From Saccharomonospora xinjiangensis XJ-54 (GTDB lineage: Bacteria; Actinomycetota; Actinomycetes; Mycobacteriales; Pseudonocardiaceae), in NCBI RefSeq assembly GCF_000258175.1, contig NZ_JH636049.1, positions 1,775,482-1,839,481 of the forward strand: a stretch of 64,000 bases of DNA. The letters are read 5' to 3'. Position 1 is the first letter of the stretch, and every line of letters begins with the position of its first letter. A model generated the notes under the pieces. That model saw only the letters and a list, made by a program, of their open reading frames with translations, was not told the DNA's origin and searched no databases. Below, one piece after another: positions 20,027 through 29,554 of this stretch. A program made the position numbers and the translations under genes.

Positions 20027-20980
20027 TCACCGCACCCGGCGAACCAGCTCGGCGAGGTGCCGGTTCACGAGAGCATGGTGCTCCAGGTGCACCATGTGCC
20101 CTCCACCTTCGACACACACCAGCTTCGCGCGAGGCACCTCGGCGGCGATGCGCTCGGCATGGGCGAACGGGGTCAGACGATCCGAGTCACCCCCGATCAC
20201 CACCACCTCGGTGTGCTTCAACCCCGCCAGCGCCGCGTACCGGTTGTGGCTGCCCAGCGTGTCCACGAAATGCGTGAGCTGCCGCACGGGTGTCTCCCGC
20301 AACATCTCCAACATGAAGTCCACCAGCTCGCCAGGCACGTCCTGGCTGCCGAACGCGAGCCGTCGCACCGCCGCCCTCGTGAGCTGGCCGCCAGCCGCCC
20401 GGACGAACTCCACCAGCCCCGGCTGCCATTCCGCCAGCTCGCCGACTCCTCGCGTGAGCGGGTTGTATTTCGACAGCAGTGAGCGCGGAAGCCCCTGTGC
20501 GCCGATCTCCCCCGCTGCCGTGGCGATCAACCCGACGCCCCGCACCCGCTCGGCGAACAGCTCCGGGCAGGTCTGCGCCAGTTCCATGATCACCATGCCG
20601 CCCATGGAATGCCCGACCAGCACGACCGGCGTGTCGGCGGCCACCGTCCGCAGCACGGCATGCAGGTCAAGCGCGAGTTGCTCGATGGTGCTCTGCCGCG
20701 CGTCCGACGGAGCCGACTGGCCGTGTCCTCGGTGGTCGTAGTAGACGTGCTTGACACCGGGTAACGCCGCCTTCGCCAGCTCCTGGCGCTGGAAGAACCA
20801 GCTACGCCGGGAAAGCGCGAAACCGTGCACCGCCACCACCGCGATACGCGCCCGCCCGTCAACCGGCTCGATCTCCTCCACGGCCAGTGGTGCGCCGTCG
20901 TCAGCCGCGATGGTGGAGGTCCGGTCGGATCGGGAGCCCGCGAACGGGCCCATCAGCGCACCCTCACCGGAAAGGGACAT
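20027..20980 (-). CDS. Alpha/beta hydrolase
   Basis: 317 residues. The nucleophile elbow GHSMGG, the oxyanion region VHGFALSRRSW and the late GGGHMVHLEHH histidine give a complete Ser-Asp-His layout (acid probably in GGDSDRLTP). The central DHRGHGQS is common in esterases and haloperoxidase-like enzymes. No signal peptide. The start ATG overlaps the alr stop by one base (TGATG). An alpha/beta hydrolase between alr and tsaE is common in actinobacteria; its substrate is unknown. Confidence 0.85.
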   Translation of the reverse strand: MSLSGEGALMGPFAGSRSDRTSTIAADDGAPLAVEEIEPVDGRARIAVVAVHGFALSRRSWFFQRQELAKAALPGVKHVYYDHRGHGQSAPSDARQSTIEQLALDLHAVLRTVAADTPVVLVGHSMGGMVIMELAQTCPELFAERVRGVGLIATAAGEIGAQGLPRSLLSKYNPLTRGVGELAEWQPGLVEFVRAAGGQLTRAAVRRLAFGSQDVPGELVDFMLEMLRETPVRQLTHFVDTLGSHNRYAALAGLKHTEVVVIGGDSDRLTPFAHAERIAAEVPRAKLVCVEGGGHMVHLEHHALVNRHLAELVRRVR

Positions 20981-22155
20981 CACACACTGTCCACCCCGAC
21001 ATAGCGGCGCCGCACTCGCGGCCGGTACATGCCGGTGACGATCTCGTAGTCGATGGTGCCGATCGTGTCGGCCCATTCGGTGGCCGTGGGCATACCGCCC
21101 TCGCCTGTGCCGAAGAGAACGACCTCGGCACCGAGTTCCGGCTCGTCGTCGCCGCAGTCAACGACGAGCTGGTCCATGCACACCCGCCCGGCGACCGGCC
21201 GTCGCACACCGCCCAGCCACACACTCATCCGGCCCGACAGGGTCCGTGGCACGCCGTCCGCGTAACCGACCGGGACCAGCGCGAGCGTGGTGTCGCGGGC
21301 CGCCGTCCACGTGTGCCCGTACGACACGGACTCACCCGCACTGACTCGCTTGGTGAGCACCACGCTCGACCGGAACGTCATCGCGGGCCGCAGGTCCTCC
21401 TCCTGCTGCGGAACCGGATTCAGCCCGTACACCGCGATGCCCGGTCTGACGAGGTCGAAGTGCAGGTCGGGGCGGGTGAGCGTGGCAGCCGAGTTGGCCA
21501 GGTGCCGCAGCGGCGAGAGCCCTGCCTCGCGTGCCACGTCGTACGCCGCGGCGAAACGCCGCGCCTGCGTGTCGATCGAGGGGTGCCCGGGCTCGTCCGC
21601 ACAGGCGAGGTGCGACCACAGCCCCACGACCTCGACGTTCTCCTCGGCCGAGGCGGCCTTCACAAGACCGGGCCACCGCTCTGCGGGGCAGCCGTTACGG
21701 GACAATCCTGTGTCGATCTTGAGGTGGATTCTGGCGCGGCGGCCGATCTCACCGGCGGCATCGGCGACTCGCGTCAATTCGCCCGCGGAACTCACCGAGA
21801 CGTCGATGTCGCTCCGCACCGCAGCCGTGAAGTCCACGTCGGGGGTGTCCAGCCAGCTCAGCAACCGGCTGGTGATCCCTGCCTCCCGCAGCGCGAGGGC
21901 CTCGTCGAGCGAGGCAACGCCCAGCCAGGTTGCCCCGGCGTCGAGCGCAGCTCTTGCCACCGGGACGGCACCGTGGCCGTAGGCGTCAGCCTTCACGACC
22001 ACCATCGTCTCCGAGCCGGACGCGGCAGCCCGGGACGCGAGCAGCCGCACGTTGTGGCGCACGGCCGCGAGGTCCACCACGGCCTCCGCGCGGGGCAACG
22101 ACGCCGCGCTCACCGGGTCACCCCACAGAACATGATCGAAAGCCTTTCTCATCAC
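20980..22155 (-). CDS. alr: Alanine racemase
   Basis: About 391 residues. It makes D-alanine for peptidoglycan, using PLP. The PLP lysine motif is VVKADAYGHGAV, the second catalytic base (Tyr) lies in VSYGHTW, and the family motifs HLKIDTGLSRNG and RVCMDQLVVD are present. GTG 22155 and ATG 22152 are both possible starts; no strong ribosome binding site is seen. It begins an operon alr-hydrolase-tsaE. Confidence 0.95.
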   Translation of the reverse strand: MMRKAFDHVLWGDPVSAASLPRAEAVVDLAAVRHNVRLLASRAAASGSETMVVVKADAYGHGAVPVARAALDAGATWLGVASLDEALALREAGITSRLLSWLDTPDVDFTAAVRSDIDVSVSSAGELTRVADAAGEIGRRARIHLKIDTGLSRNGCPAERWPGLVKAASAEENVEVVGLWSHLACADEPGHPSIDTQARRFAAAYDVAREAGLSPLRHLANSAATLTRPDLHFDLVRPGIAVYGLNPVPQQEEDLRPAMTFRSSVVLTKRVSAGESVSYGHTWTAARDTTLALVPVGYADGVPRTLSGRMSVWLGGVRRPVAGRVCMDQLVVDCGDDEPELGAEVVLFGTGEGGMPTATEWADTIGTIDYEIVTGMYRPRVRRRYVGVDSV

Positions 22156-22207
22156 GCCGAGACGCCTGTGACGACGCGCCGGTCACCCCAATGTACCCAT
22201 CGGGCGG

Positions 22208-23618
22208 TCAGACGTCGTACACCCGGCGACGGGCCTCGGCATGACGTGCTCTGAGCTGTCCGCCGATCTCCGCCGCGGCGCCGGAGGGCGCCGGCAGTCG
22301 CACGGCGATCTCCGTTTCCCAGCTCGGCGGCTCCGGAGCCTGCGCCAGTGCCCACGCGGCCTGGCGAGCGGCACCGATCGCCACATGCTCGCGCGGTCGC
22401 GGCACCGAAACCGGCACACCGAACACGATCGGCGCGATCGCACGCACACTTTCCGACTGCGCCGCGCCACCGATGAGGAGCACCCTGCGCACCATGATGC
22501 CGTGCTCGCGCAGGGCGTCGAGTCCCGCGGCGAGCCCGCACAGCATTCCCTCGACGGCCGCTCGCGCGAGATTCTCGGGCGTCATGTTCGCGCGGCGAAG
22601 TCCGAACAGCGAGCCGGCCGCGGCGGGCAGATTGGGGGTCCGTTCACCGTCGAGGTACGGCAGCAGAGTCAGGCCGTCGGCGCCGGCGGCGGCGCTCAGC
22701 GCGAGCCGGTCGAACTCGGCGAGCCCGACATCGAGCATGCCCGCCGTGGCGGTCAGGACACGCGCGGCGTTCAGCGTGCAAGCCAGCGGAAGGTAACGGC
22801 CGGTGGCGTCGGCGAAGCCGGCGACAATACCGGCCGGATCGGTCGCGGGTGACTCGCTGACACCGAACACCGTGCCGCTCGTGCCGAGCGAGACGACCAC
22901 GTCGCCCCCACCCGCGTTGATCGCCAACGCGGCGGCCATGTTGTCGCCGGTACCGGCGGAGACGAGGATCCCGCCGGACGTTGTGTCCCGCCGGCTCGGA
23001 GGGCCGCAGAACCCGGGGGAGTTCCGGACTTCGGCCGCCGAAGGCGTGACCGAGGAGGTCCGTGCGGTACACGTTCTTCACGGGTGAGAAGTACCCGGTG
23101 CCCGAGGCATCGCCACGGTCGGTGACCGGCTCCCCGCCGGTCAGCCGCCAGGTCAGCCAGTCGTGCGGGAGCATGACCTTGGCGACCCGGTCAGCCGCAT
23201 CCGGTTCGTTCTCGGCGAGCCAGCGGAGCTTCGTGACCGTGAAACTGGCGACCGGTACGGAGCCGACCGCCTCCGCCCACACCTGTGGCCCCCCGAGTTC
23301 GTCGACGAGGTCGGTGGCTGCGGTGGCCGAGCGGGTGTCGTTCCACAACAAGGCCGGGCGAACCATCTCGCCGCGGTCGTCCACGGTCACCATGCCGTGC
23401 TGCTGACCCGCGACGCCGATGGCTGCCACACCGTCCAGGATTCCCCCTGTGGCGGACGTCAACGCCGACCACCATTCGGAAGGTTCCACCTCGGTGGTGT
23501 CCGGGTGCTCGGCGCGCCCGCTACGCACCACAGCGCCCGTCCGGGCATCGCACACCATCACCTTGGTCGATTGCGTGGACGAGTCCACACCCGCCACCAG
23601 AACGTCGTTGTCGCTCAT
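22208..23618 (-). pseudogene. xylB: Xylulokinase, broken by a one-base frameshift
   Basis: The gene reads from ATG 23618 ([26 protein letters not shown]) to PSEPAG near 22990, then continues in a second frame with [36 protein letters not shown] and IGGAAQSESV to 22208. Both halves fit FGGY sugar kinases of xylulokinase type, and joining them with one base removed restores about 469 residues, a normal length. The extra base lies within roughly 22980-22995 (GGGACACAACG on the coding strand). It is either a real frameshift mutation or a sequencing error; the sharp preservation of both halves suggests a recent event. The intact enzyme phosphorylates D-xylulose. Confidence 0.85.
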
Positions 23619-23696
23619 GGTGCACGAGCTTGACGGTTCTCCACCCCCAGGTCCATGCCCGAAACCACTTTCGGCCGTGTGGCGGGGCCACCGACC

Positions 23697-23716
23697 GCGT
23701 TTTGCCCGCGAAACGC
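23697..23716 (+). repeat. 20-bp palindromic element, copy 6 (inverted pair with copy 7)
   Basis: GCGTTTTGCCCGCGAAACGC, in the 225-bp divergent gap between xylB and the SGNH hydrolase. Confidence 0.85.
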
Positions 23717-23732
23717 GCATCCTGCGGGCGCC

Positions 23733-23752
23733 GCGTTGAGCGGGCGGAATGC
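23733..23752 (-). repeat. 20-bp palindromic element, copy 7
   Basis: GCGTTGAGCGGGCGGAATGC, 16 bp from copy 6 and inverted to it. Confidence 0.75.
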
Positions 23753-23843
23753 TGTTCGCGGCCCCGCCCCGCCACCGGACGGCGGCTATAGTCGCCGCGG
23801 TCGGCATTGACGGTGGCTTCTTCTCGACCGCACGGAGGCTTGC

Positions 23844-24629
23844 ATGGCTTACGCCAGATACGTCGCGATCGGAGACAGCCAGACCGAGGGCCTCGGCGAC
23901 CCTGACGGCAAAGGTGGCTGGCGCGGCTTCGCGGACCGCCTCGCCGACGTTCTCGCCCACGCGGCCACCGACCTCCGTTACGCCAACCTCGCCGTTCGCG
24001 GTCGTCTCGCCCACCAGGTTCGTGAGGCACAACTCGACGCCGCGATCGCCCTACGGCCCGACCTCGCCACAGTGGTCGCGGGCATGAACGACCTCATCCG
24101 GCCGTCGTTCTCCGCAGCGGCCGTCGTGGCGTGCCTCGAGGACATGTTCGCCTCGCTCACAGCCACGGGCGCGCGGGTGGCTTCCCTCACCTTCCCGGAC
24201 CTGTCGCGGCTCTCGCCGATCATGCGGCCACTGCGCAACCGCGTGCTCGACCTCAACGCGGGTATCCGCACCGCCGCCGCCCGGCACGGCGTCGTACTCG
24301 TCGAGACGTTCGGGTACTCGGTGACCACCGATCCCCGGTTGTGGAGCCCCGATCGCATCCATGCCAGCCCGGTCGGTCACGCCCGGATCGCCGCCGCGTT
24401 CGCGGATGCCCTCGCGCTGCCCGGCAGCGACAGCGGCTGGTCGATGCCACTGCCCGGCACCCGCAACAGTACAGTCGCCGACACCGTCGCGGCGGAGCTG
24501 CGCTGGTTCTCCTCATTCCTTGGGCCGTGGCTGTACCGGCGCCTCCGGAACCGCTCGTCAGGCCACCAGCTCACCGGGAAACGCCCCACGCTGGCTCCGG
24601 TCACCCCGCCAGCGCACGGGCCTGCCTGA
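23844..24629 (+). CDS. SGNH/GDSL-family hydrolase
   Basis: 261 residues. The four SGNH blocks are present: [10 protein letters not shown] (catalytic Ser), the Gly in [15 protein letters not shown] (Asn) and [12 protein letters not shown] (Asp and His). This points to an esterase or lipase acting on small esters or acylated sugars. There is no signal peptide, so it is cytoplasmic. The Ser/Arg-rich C-terminal 50 residues lie outside the fold. Its last 29 bp overlap the convergent NAD(P)HX repair gene, which leaves no room for a terminator. Confidence 0.88.
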   Translation: MAYARYVAIGDSQTEGLGDPDGKGGWRGFADRLADVLAHAATDLRYANLAVRGRLAHQVREAQLDAAIALRPDLATVVAGMNDLIRPSFSAAAVVACLEDMFASLTATGARVASLTFPDLSRLSPIMRPLRNRVLDLNAGIRTAAARHGVVLVETFGYSVTTDPRLWSPDRIHASPVGHARIAAAFADALALPGSDSGWSMPLPGTRNSTVADTVAAELRWFSSFLGPWLYRRLRNRSSGHQLTGKRPTLAPVTPPAHGPA

Positions 24630-26040
24630 TCGCGTCAGGCACAGCGGCCAACAACCCGGAAGCCGACGTCGGAACACCGCCTGCCGCGAGTTCACCCGCA
24701 CGCGCATGCACGTCGGCGGCGACGCCCGCAGCCAGCCACGGGTCGATGCCGGCGGCGAGCAACGCGCCGATCAGCCCGGACAGCACATCACCCGACCCTG
24801 CCGTGGCGAGCCACGATCCCCTCGGCCGATTCACCAGAACCCGGCCGCCGGGATCGGCCACGAGCGTGCAATGGCCTTTCAACAGCACCACAGCGCGGAA
24901 CCGCCGCGCCGCCTCACGAACGGCCGCCACGCGGTCGGCCCCCGGTGCCGCGCCCGTCAACCGCTCGAACTCCCCGTCGTGGGGTGTGAGCAGCAACGGC
25001 GTGTCCGGGTCACGGGCGTCGAGCACCTCGGGGTGCCCGGAGATGATGGTGATCGCGTCCGCGTCCGCGCACACCGGCACACCCTGCCCGAGTGCCGTCG
25101 CGAGCACGTCCCTTCCCTCACGGCCCGTGCCGATACCGGGGCCGACGACCCACGCTTGAACACGGCCGGCGTCGGTGATCGACCCAGTCGCCACGACCTC
25201 AGGCCAGTGCGCGCGCACGACGTCCGCCGCCGGTCCCGCGTACCGGACCATCCCGGCCGTGGCGCGCACGGCCGCCGCAGCGGCCAGCACCGCAGCCCCC
25301 GGATACGTGGACGAACCGGCCGCCACACCGGTGACGCCCTGCGTGTACTTGTTGTCGTGCGGCTGCGGCAGAGGCCAGGCTGCGGCGACGTCGGCGGCGT
25401 CGAGCTGCCACAGATCCGCCTCACCGAGTTCGCCGCCGAATCCGATGTCAACGACAACGGTGTCGCCGCAGTGCCGCGGGTTCAGCACATGCACCGGCTT
25501 GAGCGCGCCGAAGGTCACCGTGCACGTCGCCCGAACTGCGGGACCCGCGACCACTCCCGTGTCGGGGGCGACCCCACTCGGCAGATCGACCGCGAGTACA
25601 GGAGCGGTGACCCTGCTGAAGACCTCGGCGGCATCGGGGCGAAGCGGCCCCTCCGCCGAGATGCCGACCACCCCGTCGATGATCAGATCAGCGTTCTCGA
25701 CGACGCTGCTCCCGGCCCCCCGCACCCGACCGCCCGCACGCCGCAGCGCGGCGAGTCCCGCCGCGTGTGCCTTCTCCGGCCGCAGCAACACCGCCGTGAC
25801 GGCGGCTCCGCGCCGCCGCAGGAAGTAACCGGCCCACAAAGCATCGCCACCGTTGTTGCCCGCACCGACGATCAGCACGACTCGCCTGCCGACGACCCGG
25901 CCCGTGTGCTCGGCAAGGAGTCCAGCCGCGCGCACGGCCACCGCGTACGCGGCCCGCCGCATCAGCGCACTCTCCGGGACACGCGCCGACAGCCGTTCCT
26001 CCGCCGAGCGCACCTTCGATGTGGTCCAGATGCCTCGCAC
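24601..26040 (-). CDS. nnr: Bifunctional NAD(P)HX epimerase / ADP-dependent dehydratase
   Basis: 479 residues. The N-terminal YjeF_N epimerase domain (about 1-210) carries VGAGNNGGDALWAG and DLPSGVAPDTG. The C-terminal ribokinase-like dehydratase (about 220-479) carries TPHDGEFERLTG, LKGHCTLVADP and ATAGSGDVLSGLIGALLAAG. It repairs hydrated NADH and NADPH. Fused forms are standard in actinobacteria. It follows glmS by only 8 bp, as in M. tuberculosis, so the two are probably co-transcribed. Confidence 0.95.
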   Translation of the reverse strand: MRGIWTTSKVRSAEERLSARVPESALMRRAAYAVAVRAAGLLAEHTGRVVGRRVVLIVGAGNNGGDALWAGYFLRRRGAAVTAVLLRPEKAHAAGLAALRRAGGRVRGAGSSVVENADLIIDGVVGISAEGPLRPDAAEVFSRVTAPVLAVDLPSGVAPDTGVVAGPAVRATCTVTFGALKPVHVLNPRHCGDTVVVDIGFGGELGEADLWQLDAADVAAAWPLPQPHDNKYTQGVTGVAAGSSTYPGAAVLAAAAAVRATAGMVRYAGPAADVVRAHWPEVVATGSITDAGRVQAWVVGPGIGTGREGRDVLATALGQGVPVCADADAITIISGHPEVLDARDPDTPLLLTPHDGEFERLTGAAPGADRVAAVREAARRFRAVVLLKGHCTLVADPGGRVLVNRPRGSWLATAGSGDVLSGLIGALLAAGIDPWLAAGVAADVHARAGELAAGGVPTSASGLLAAVPDAIRQARALAG

Positions 26041-26048
26041 GGTGGCCG

Positions 26049-27911
26049 CTACTCGACGGTGACGGACTTGGCGAGGTTACGGGGCTTGTCAACGTCGTAA
26101 CCCCGCGCCCGCGCGATCTCCGCGGCCAGCACCTGCAACGGCACCGTGGAGACCAGCGGCTGCAACAGCGTCGGCACGGCAGGCACCTCGACGAGTTCGT
26201 CCGCGAACGGCCGCACCCGGTCGTCGCCCTCCTCGGCGATCACGATGGTGCGCGCGCCACGCGCCTGGATCTCGCTGATGTTGGACACCATCTTGGCGTG
26301 CAGCACGGCCCGTCCCTTGGGTGACGGCATGACCACCACCACGGGAAGGCCCTCCTCGATCAGGGCGATGGGACCGTGTTTCAACTCACCCGCCGCGAAG
26401 CCCTCCGCGTGCATGTAGGCGAGTTCCTTCAGCTTCAGCGCACCCTCGAGCGCGACGGGGAAGCCGACGTGCCTGCCGAGGAACAACACGGCTCGCGAGT
26501 CCGCCATGCGCCTTCCCAGGTCACGCACCTGGTCCACAGTGGACAACACCTTCGCGACGGCGGATGGCATGGCCTCCAACTCGGCGAACTCGCGCGCCAC
26601 CTCGTCCGGATATTTCGTGCCACGGGCCTGAGCGAGCGCGAGACCCACGAGGTAGTTCGCCGCCACCTGCGCCAGGAACGCCTTGGTGGAGGCGACTCCG
26701 ATCTCGGGCCCGGCGTGCGTGTACAGCACAGCGTCGGACTCCCTGGGGATCTGCGCGCCGTTGGTGTTGCAGACGGCGAGCACCCTGGCCTTCTGCTCCC
26801 GCGCGTGCCGCACGGCCTCCAGCGTGTCGGCTGTCTCACCGGACTGCGAGACAGCCACCACGAGTGTGTCGCGGTCGAGAACCGGGTCGCGGTAGCGGAA
26901 CTCGCTCGCCAGTTCCACCTCCACGGGCAGGCGGCACCAGTGCTCGATGGCGTACTTGGCGACGAGCCCCGAGTGGTAGGCGGAACCGCACGCGACGACG
27001 AACACCTTGTCAACGTCACGCAGGTCCTGGTCCGTCATCCGCTGTTCGTCGAGCACGATGCGGCCCGACTGGAAGTGGCCGCGAAGCGTGTTGGCGAGGG
27101 CGTCGGGCTGCTCCTCGATCTCCTTGAACATGAAGTACTCGTGTCCGCCTTTCTCGGCGGCCGAGAGGTCCCAGTCAACGGTGAAGGGCTTGCCGACGGC
27201 AGGGTCACCGTGGAAGTCGGTGATCTCGTACCCGTCGCGGCTGATGACCACGAGCTGGTCCTGCCCAAGCTCGACGGCGTCGCGCGTGTGCTCGATGAAA
27301 GCCGCGACGTCGGAGGCGACGAAAGTCTCCCCCTCACCGACTCCGACGACAAGGGGGGAGGAACGCCGCGCGGCGACGACGAGGTCCGGCTGGTCGGCGT
27401 GCGTGACGACGAGTGTGAACGCTCCTTCGAGCCTGCGGCACACGGCGCGCACGCTCGCGGGCAGATCACCCTCGGTCTCGCCGGCGTCGTACGCGCGGGC
27501 GATGAGGTGGGCGGTGGTCTCGGTGTCCGTGTCGCTGGTCAGCTCCACGCCTGAGTCTTCGAGTTCCGCCCTGAGCGCGGCGAAGTTCTCGATGATGCCG
27601 TTGTGCACCACCGCGACCCGACCCGCCGAATCGCGGTGCGGGTGGGAGTTGCGGTCCACCGGTGCGCCGTGCGTGGCCCAGCGGGTGTGCCCCATGCCGG
27701 CAGTGCCTGCGAACGCCGCCCGGCCTGCGGCTTCCAGTGCGGCCTCGAGATTGGCGAGTCGTCCCGCCTTGCGCTCGACGACCAGCGCATTGCCGTCCGT
27801 GAGCATCGCGACGCCGGCCGAGTCGTAGCCGCGGTATTCCATGCGGCGAAGACCACCGAGAACCACGTCGAGTGCCTGCCGATGACCGACGTATCCCACG
27901 ATTCCACACAC
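26049..27911 (-). CDS. glmS: Glutamine-fructose-6-phosphate aminotransferase (isomerizing)
   Basis: 620 residues. It makes glucosamine-6-phosphate, the first step towards UDP-GlcNAc. The class II amidotransferase domain begins with the catalytic Cys after the start (CGIVGYVGHRQA), so the GTG at 27911 must be the start even though the frame is open to 27977. GMGHTRWATHG and HNGIIENFAAL bind glutamine. Two SIS domains follow (VACGSAYHSGLVAKY, SQSGETADTLEAV), with the C-terminal KPRNLAKSVTVE motif. No glmS ribozyme-like leader is seen upstream. glmM, the next enzyme in the pathway, lies 4.7 kb away on the same strand. Confidence 0.96.
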   Translation of the reverse strand: MCGIVGYVGHRQALDVVLGGLRRMEYRGYDSAGVAMLTDGNALVVERKAGRLANLEAALEAAGRAAFAGTAGMGHTRWATHGAPVDRNSHPHRDSAGRVAVVHNGIIENFAALRAELEDSGVELTSDTDTETTAHLIARAYDAGETEGDLPASVRAVCRRLEGAFTLVVTHADQPDLVVAARRSSPLVVGVGEGETFVASDVAAFIEHTRDAVELGQDQLVVISRDGYEITDFHGDPAVGKPFTVDWDLSAAEKGGHEYFMFKEIEEQPDALANTLRGHFQSGRIVLDEQRMTDQDLRDVDKVFVVACGSAYHSGLVAKYAIEHWCRLPVEVELASEFRYRDPVLDRDTLVVAVSQSGETADTLEAVRHAREQKARVLAVCNTNGAQIPRESDAVLYTHAGPEIGVASTKAFLAQVAANYLVGLALAQARGTKYPDEVAREFAELEAMPSAVAKVLSTVDQVRDLGRRMADSRAVLFLGRHVGFPVALEGALKLKELAYMHAEGFAAGELKHGPIALIEEGLPVVVVMPSPKGRAVLHAKMVSNISEIQARGARTIVIAEEGDDRVRPFADELVEVPAVPTLLQPLVSTVPLQVLAAEIARARGYDVDKPRNLAKSVTVE

Positions 27912-28007
27912 GCCCCTCAGCGTAACGACACAAGAAACGGCCGCATCCCGGGCACGGACAGCCGTCGCCAGGCGCACGGCCCTGGCGGAGCGAGGGTGGC
28001 GGGCGCC

Positions 28008-28027
28008 ACGTTTAGCGGGCTAAATGC
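28008..28027 (-). repeat. 20-bp palindromic element, copy 8
   Basis: ACGTTTAGCGGGCTAAATGC, intergenic. Confidence 0.85.
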
Positions 28028-28159
28028 TGCCGCCCGGGGCGCTCGCCCCTGCCGGGCGCTGTGTTCGAGATCGGCCACGTCGGTGTGGGCCTCGAAGCGG
28101 CCCCGGCTGCCCCGCGACGCGGACGCCGAGGAACACGGCTCCAAGATCGCGCCCGGAGC

Positions 28160-28179
28160 GCGTTTCGCGGGCAGAATGC
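28160..28179 (-). repeat. 20-bp palindromic element, copy 9
   Basis: GCGTTTCGCGGGCAGAATGC, intergenic, same orientation as copy 8. Confidence 0.85.
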
Positions 28180-28227
28180 GGTTCGGGCACCGCTGCTCCC
28201 CCTCCGAGGGTCGGCTAGTCTCCTGCC

Positions 28228-29058
28228 ATGGCGAGCACGGCGAAGCGGCTACTCGAACAGCTCACACACCCGGGCCCGCACGACGTGCTACGCGGTGATC
28301 TCGCACTCGTCGGCCTTCCCGGCGTCGTTTTCACTCCCCGAGCCGGTCTCGACCTTCCTGCCGTCGCCTTCGGGCATGGCTGGTTGCAGCCTCCGGGCCG
28401 GTACCACGGTCTCCTCCGCCATCTCGCGAGCTGGGGCATCGTCGCCGCGGCGCCGGCCACACACCGCGGCATCCTGCCTTCCCATCGGCTCCTTGCCGCC
28501 GACCTGCGGACGACACTCGAGATCGTGACGACCCTTCGCCTCGGGCGCGACGGCATCAGCGTCAACCCAGCCAAACTCGGCCTCGCAGGCCACTCGATCG
28601 GCGGAGGCGCCGCCGTCCTCGCCGCAGCTCGAGGCGGCAACCAGGAAGGGCCACGGATTCGCGCCGTCGCCACAGTCGCCCCTGCTCAGACCATGCCCCC
28701 CGCGACTGCGGCCGCACTCGGCATCACGGCCTCCGGCCTGCACCTCGCGGGCGAGGACGACCTGCTCGCGCCAGCCACCGGCAACGCCGAAGCGATCAGC
28801 AAGGCATGGGCCGGCCCGGTACAGCTCCGGATCGTCCCGAAGATGACCCATCTCGGTGTGACCGAGGGCGCGCATTGGAGCCAGATACTGCTGCAGGGAA
28901 AACCTCAGTACTCGGTCCAGCGCCACGTTCGGGCACTGTTCACCGCATTCTTCCTCGCCGAACTGACAGGCGACGAAACCTATCGTGAACTGCTGGACAG
29001 CGACTTGAAAGCCGCCCGCATCGCCTACGAGAACGAGGCGACTCGGACGCCGGCCTGA
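28228..29058 (+). CDS. Alpha/beta hydrolase of dienelactone hydrolase / chlorophyllase-like type
   Basis: 276 residues. FGHGWLQPPGRYHGLLRHLASWGIVAAAPAT and the nucleophile elbow LAGHSIGGGAAVLAA resemble the chlorophyllase/PET-hydrolase-like branch. The acid is probably in LAGEDDLLAPATGN and the histidine in PKMTHLGV. There is no export signal. It diverges from glmS and converges with the coiled-coil gene, with only 5 bp between stop codons. Substrate unknown. Confidence 0.82.
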   Translation: MASTAKRLLEQLTHPGPHDVLRGDLALVGLPGVVFTPRAGLDLPAVAFGHGWLQPPGRYHGLLRHLASWGIVAAAPATHRGILPSHRLLAADLRTTLEIVTTLRLGRDGISVNPAKLGLAGHSIGGGAAVLAAARGGNQEGPRIRAVATVAPAQTMPPATAAALGITASGLHLAGEDDLLAPATGNAEAISKAWAGPVQLRIVPKMTHLGVTEGAHWSQILLQGKPQYSVQRHVRALFTAFFLAELTGDETYRELLDSDLKAARIAYENEATRTPA

Positions 29059-29063
29059 ACCGG

Positions 29064-29534
29064 TTATTCCATCCAGCTGTTGTTGGAGAAATCGTCGTCG
29101 TCGAAATGGTTCGGCTGGCGGTTCTCCCGCCGCGGTGAAACGCTGTTCGGCTGCGACTGAGCACGCGGGAACTCCATGGCTGGAGGCGTGGGAGGCGCCA
29201 CAGGCGCAGGTGGCACCGGCCGTTGGGGCGCGGTGTCCTCCTCGATTCCCTCACTGGCGCCGAAGTCGTATGTTTCCTCAGATACCTCACGGCGCTTGAG
29301 CCATTGGTTCTTCGCGGCGGCATCGTCCTGCGCCTGCTGCTGAAGGTACTCAGCGCGCCGCTTGTCCGCTTCAGCGATATGTGTGCGCATCGCCTGCAGG
29401 TGTTGCTGCGACCGCTCAGCCAGTTTCTCCGACGTACGGCGGGTGTGTTCCGCGATGGCCTCAGAACGAGCCCTGGTCGCGGACTGGATCGCCCGAAGCC
29501 GCTCGATGAACGTCGGATCAGCCTTGGACGTCAT
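29064..29534 (-). CDS. Coiled-coil protein with disordered tail, last gene of the secretion-like cassette
   Basis: 156 residues, not recognised. Residues about 5-75 are charged and helical (ERLRAIQSATRARSEAIAEHTRR...), a likely coiled coil. The rest is Pro-rich (VPPAPVAPPTPPA) and acidic, ending NHFDDDDFSNNSWME. No cysteine, signal or membrane helix. It lies 20 bp downstream of the 848-residue Gly-rich protein on the same strand. It may be a partner or chaperone of that protein; this is inferred from position only. Confidence 0.65.
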   Translation of the reverse strand: MTSKADPTFIERLRAIQSATRARSEAIAEHTRRTSEKLAERSQQHLQAMRTHIAEADKRRAEYLQQQAQDDAAAKNQWLKRREVSEETYDFGASEGIEEDTAPQRPVPPAPVAPPTPPAMEFPRAQSQPNSVSPRRENRQPNHFDDDDFSNNSWME

Positions 29535-29554
29535 CTGTATCGCCTTTCCCGATT

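Larger units (their letters stand above)
27912..28227. other. Divergent intergenic region with two palindromic elements
   Basis: 316 bp upstream of glmS and of the alpha/beta hydrolase. It holds element copies 8 and 9 and presumably both promoters. No gene or riboswitch recognised. Confidence 0.6.

Noticed and set aside
24361..26100. 579-codon open frame on the plus strand ending TVTDLARLRGL
   Set aside because: Shadow of the SGNH hydrolase and NAD(P)HX repair genes; its end is antisense to the glmS C-terminal codons.
27912..28227. Possible glmS ribozyme/riboswitch upstream of glmS
   Set aside because: No conserved ribozyme core seen; the gap is explained by two palindromic elements, and the glmS ribozyme is characteristic of Firmicutes.
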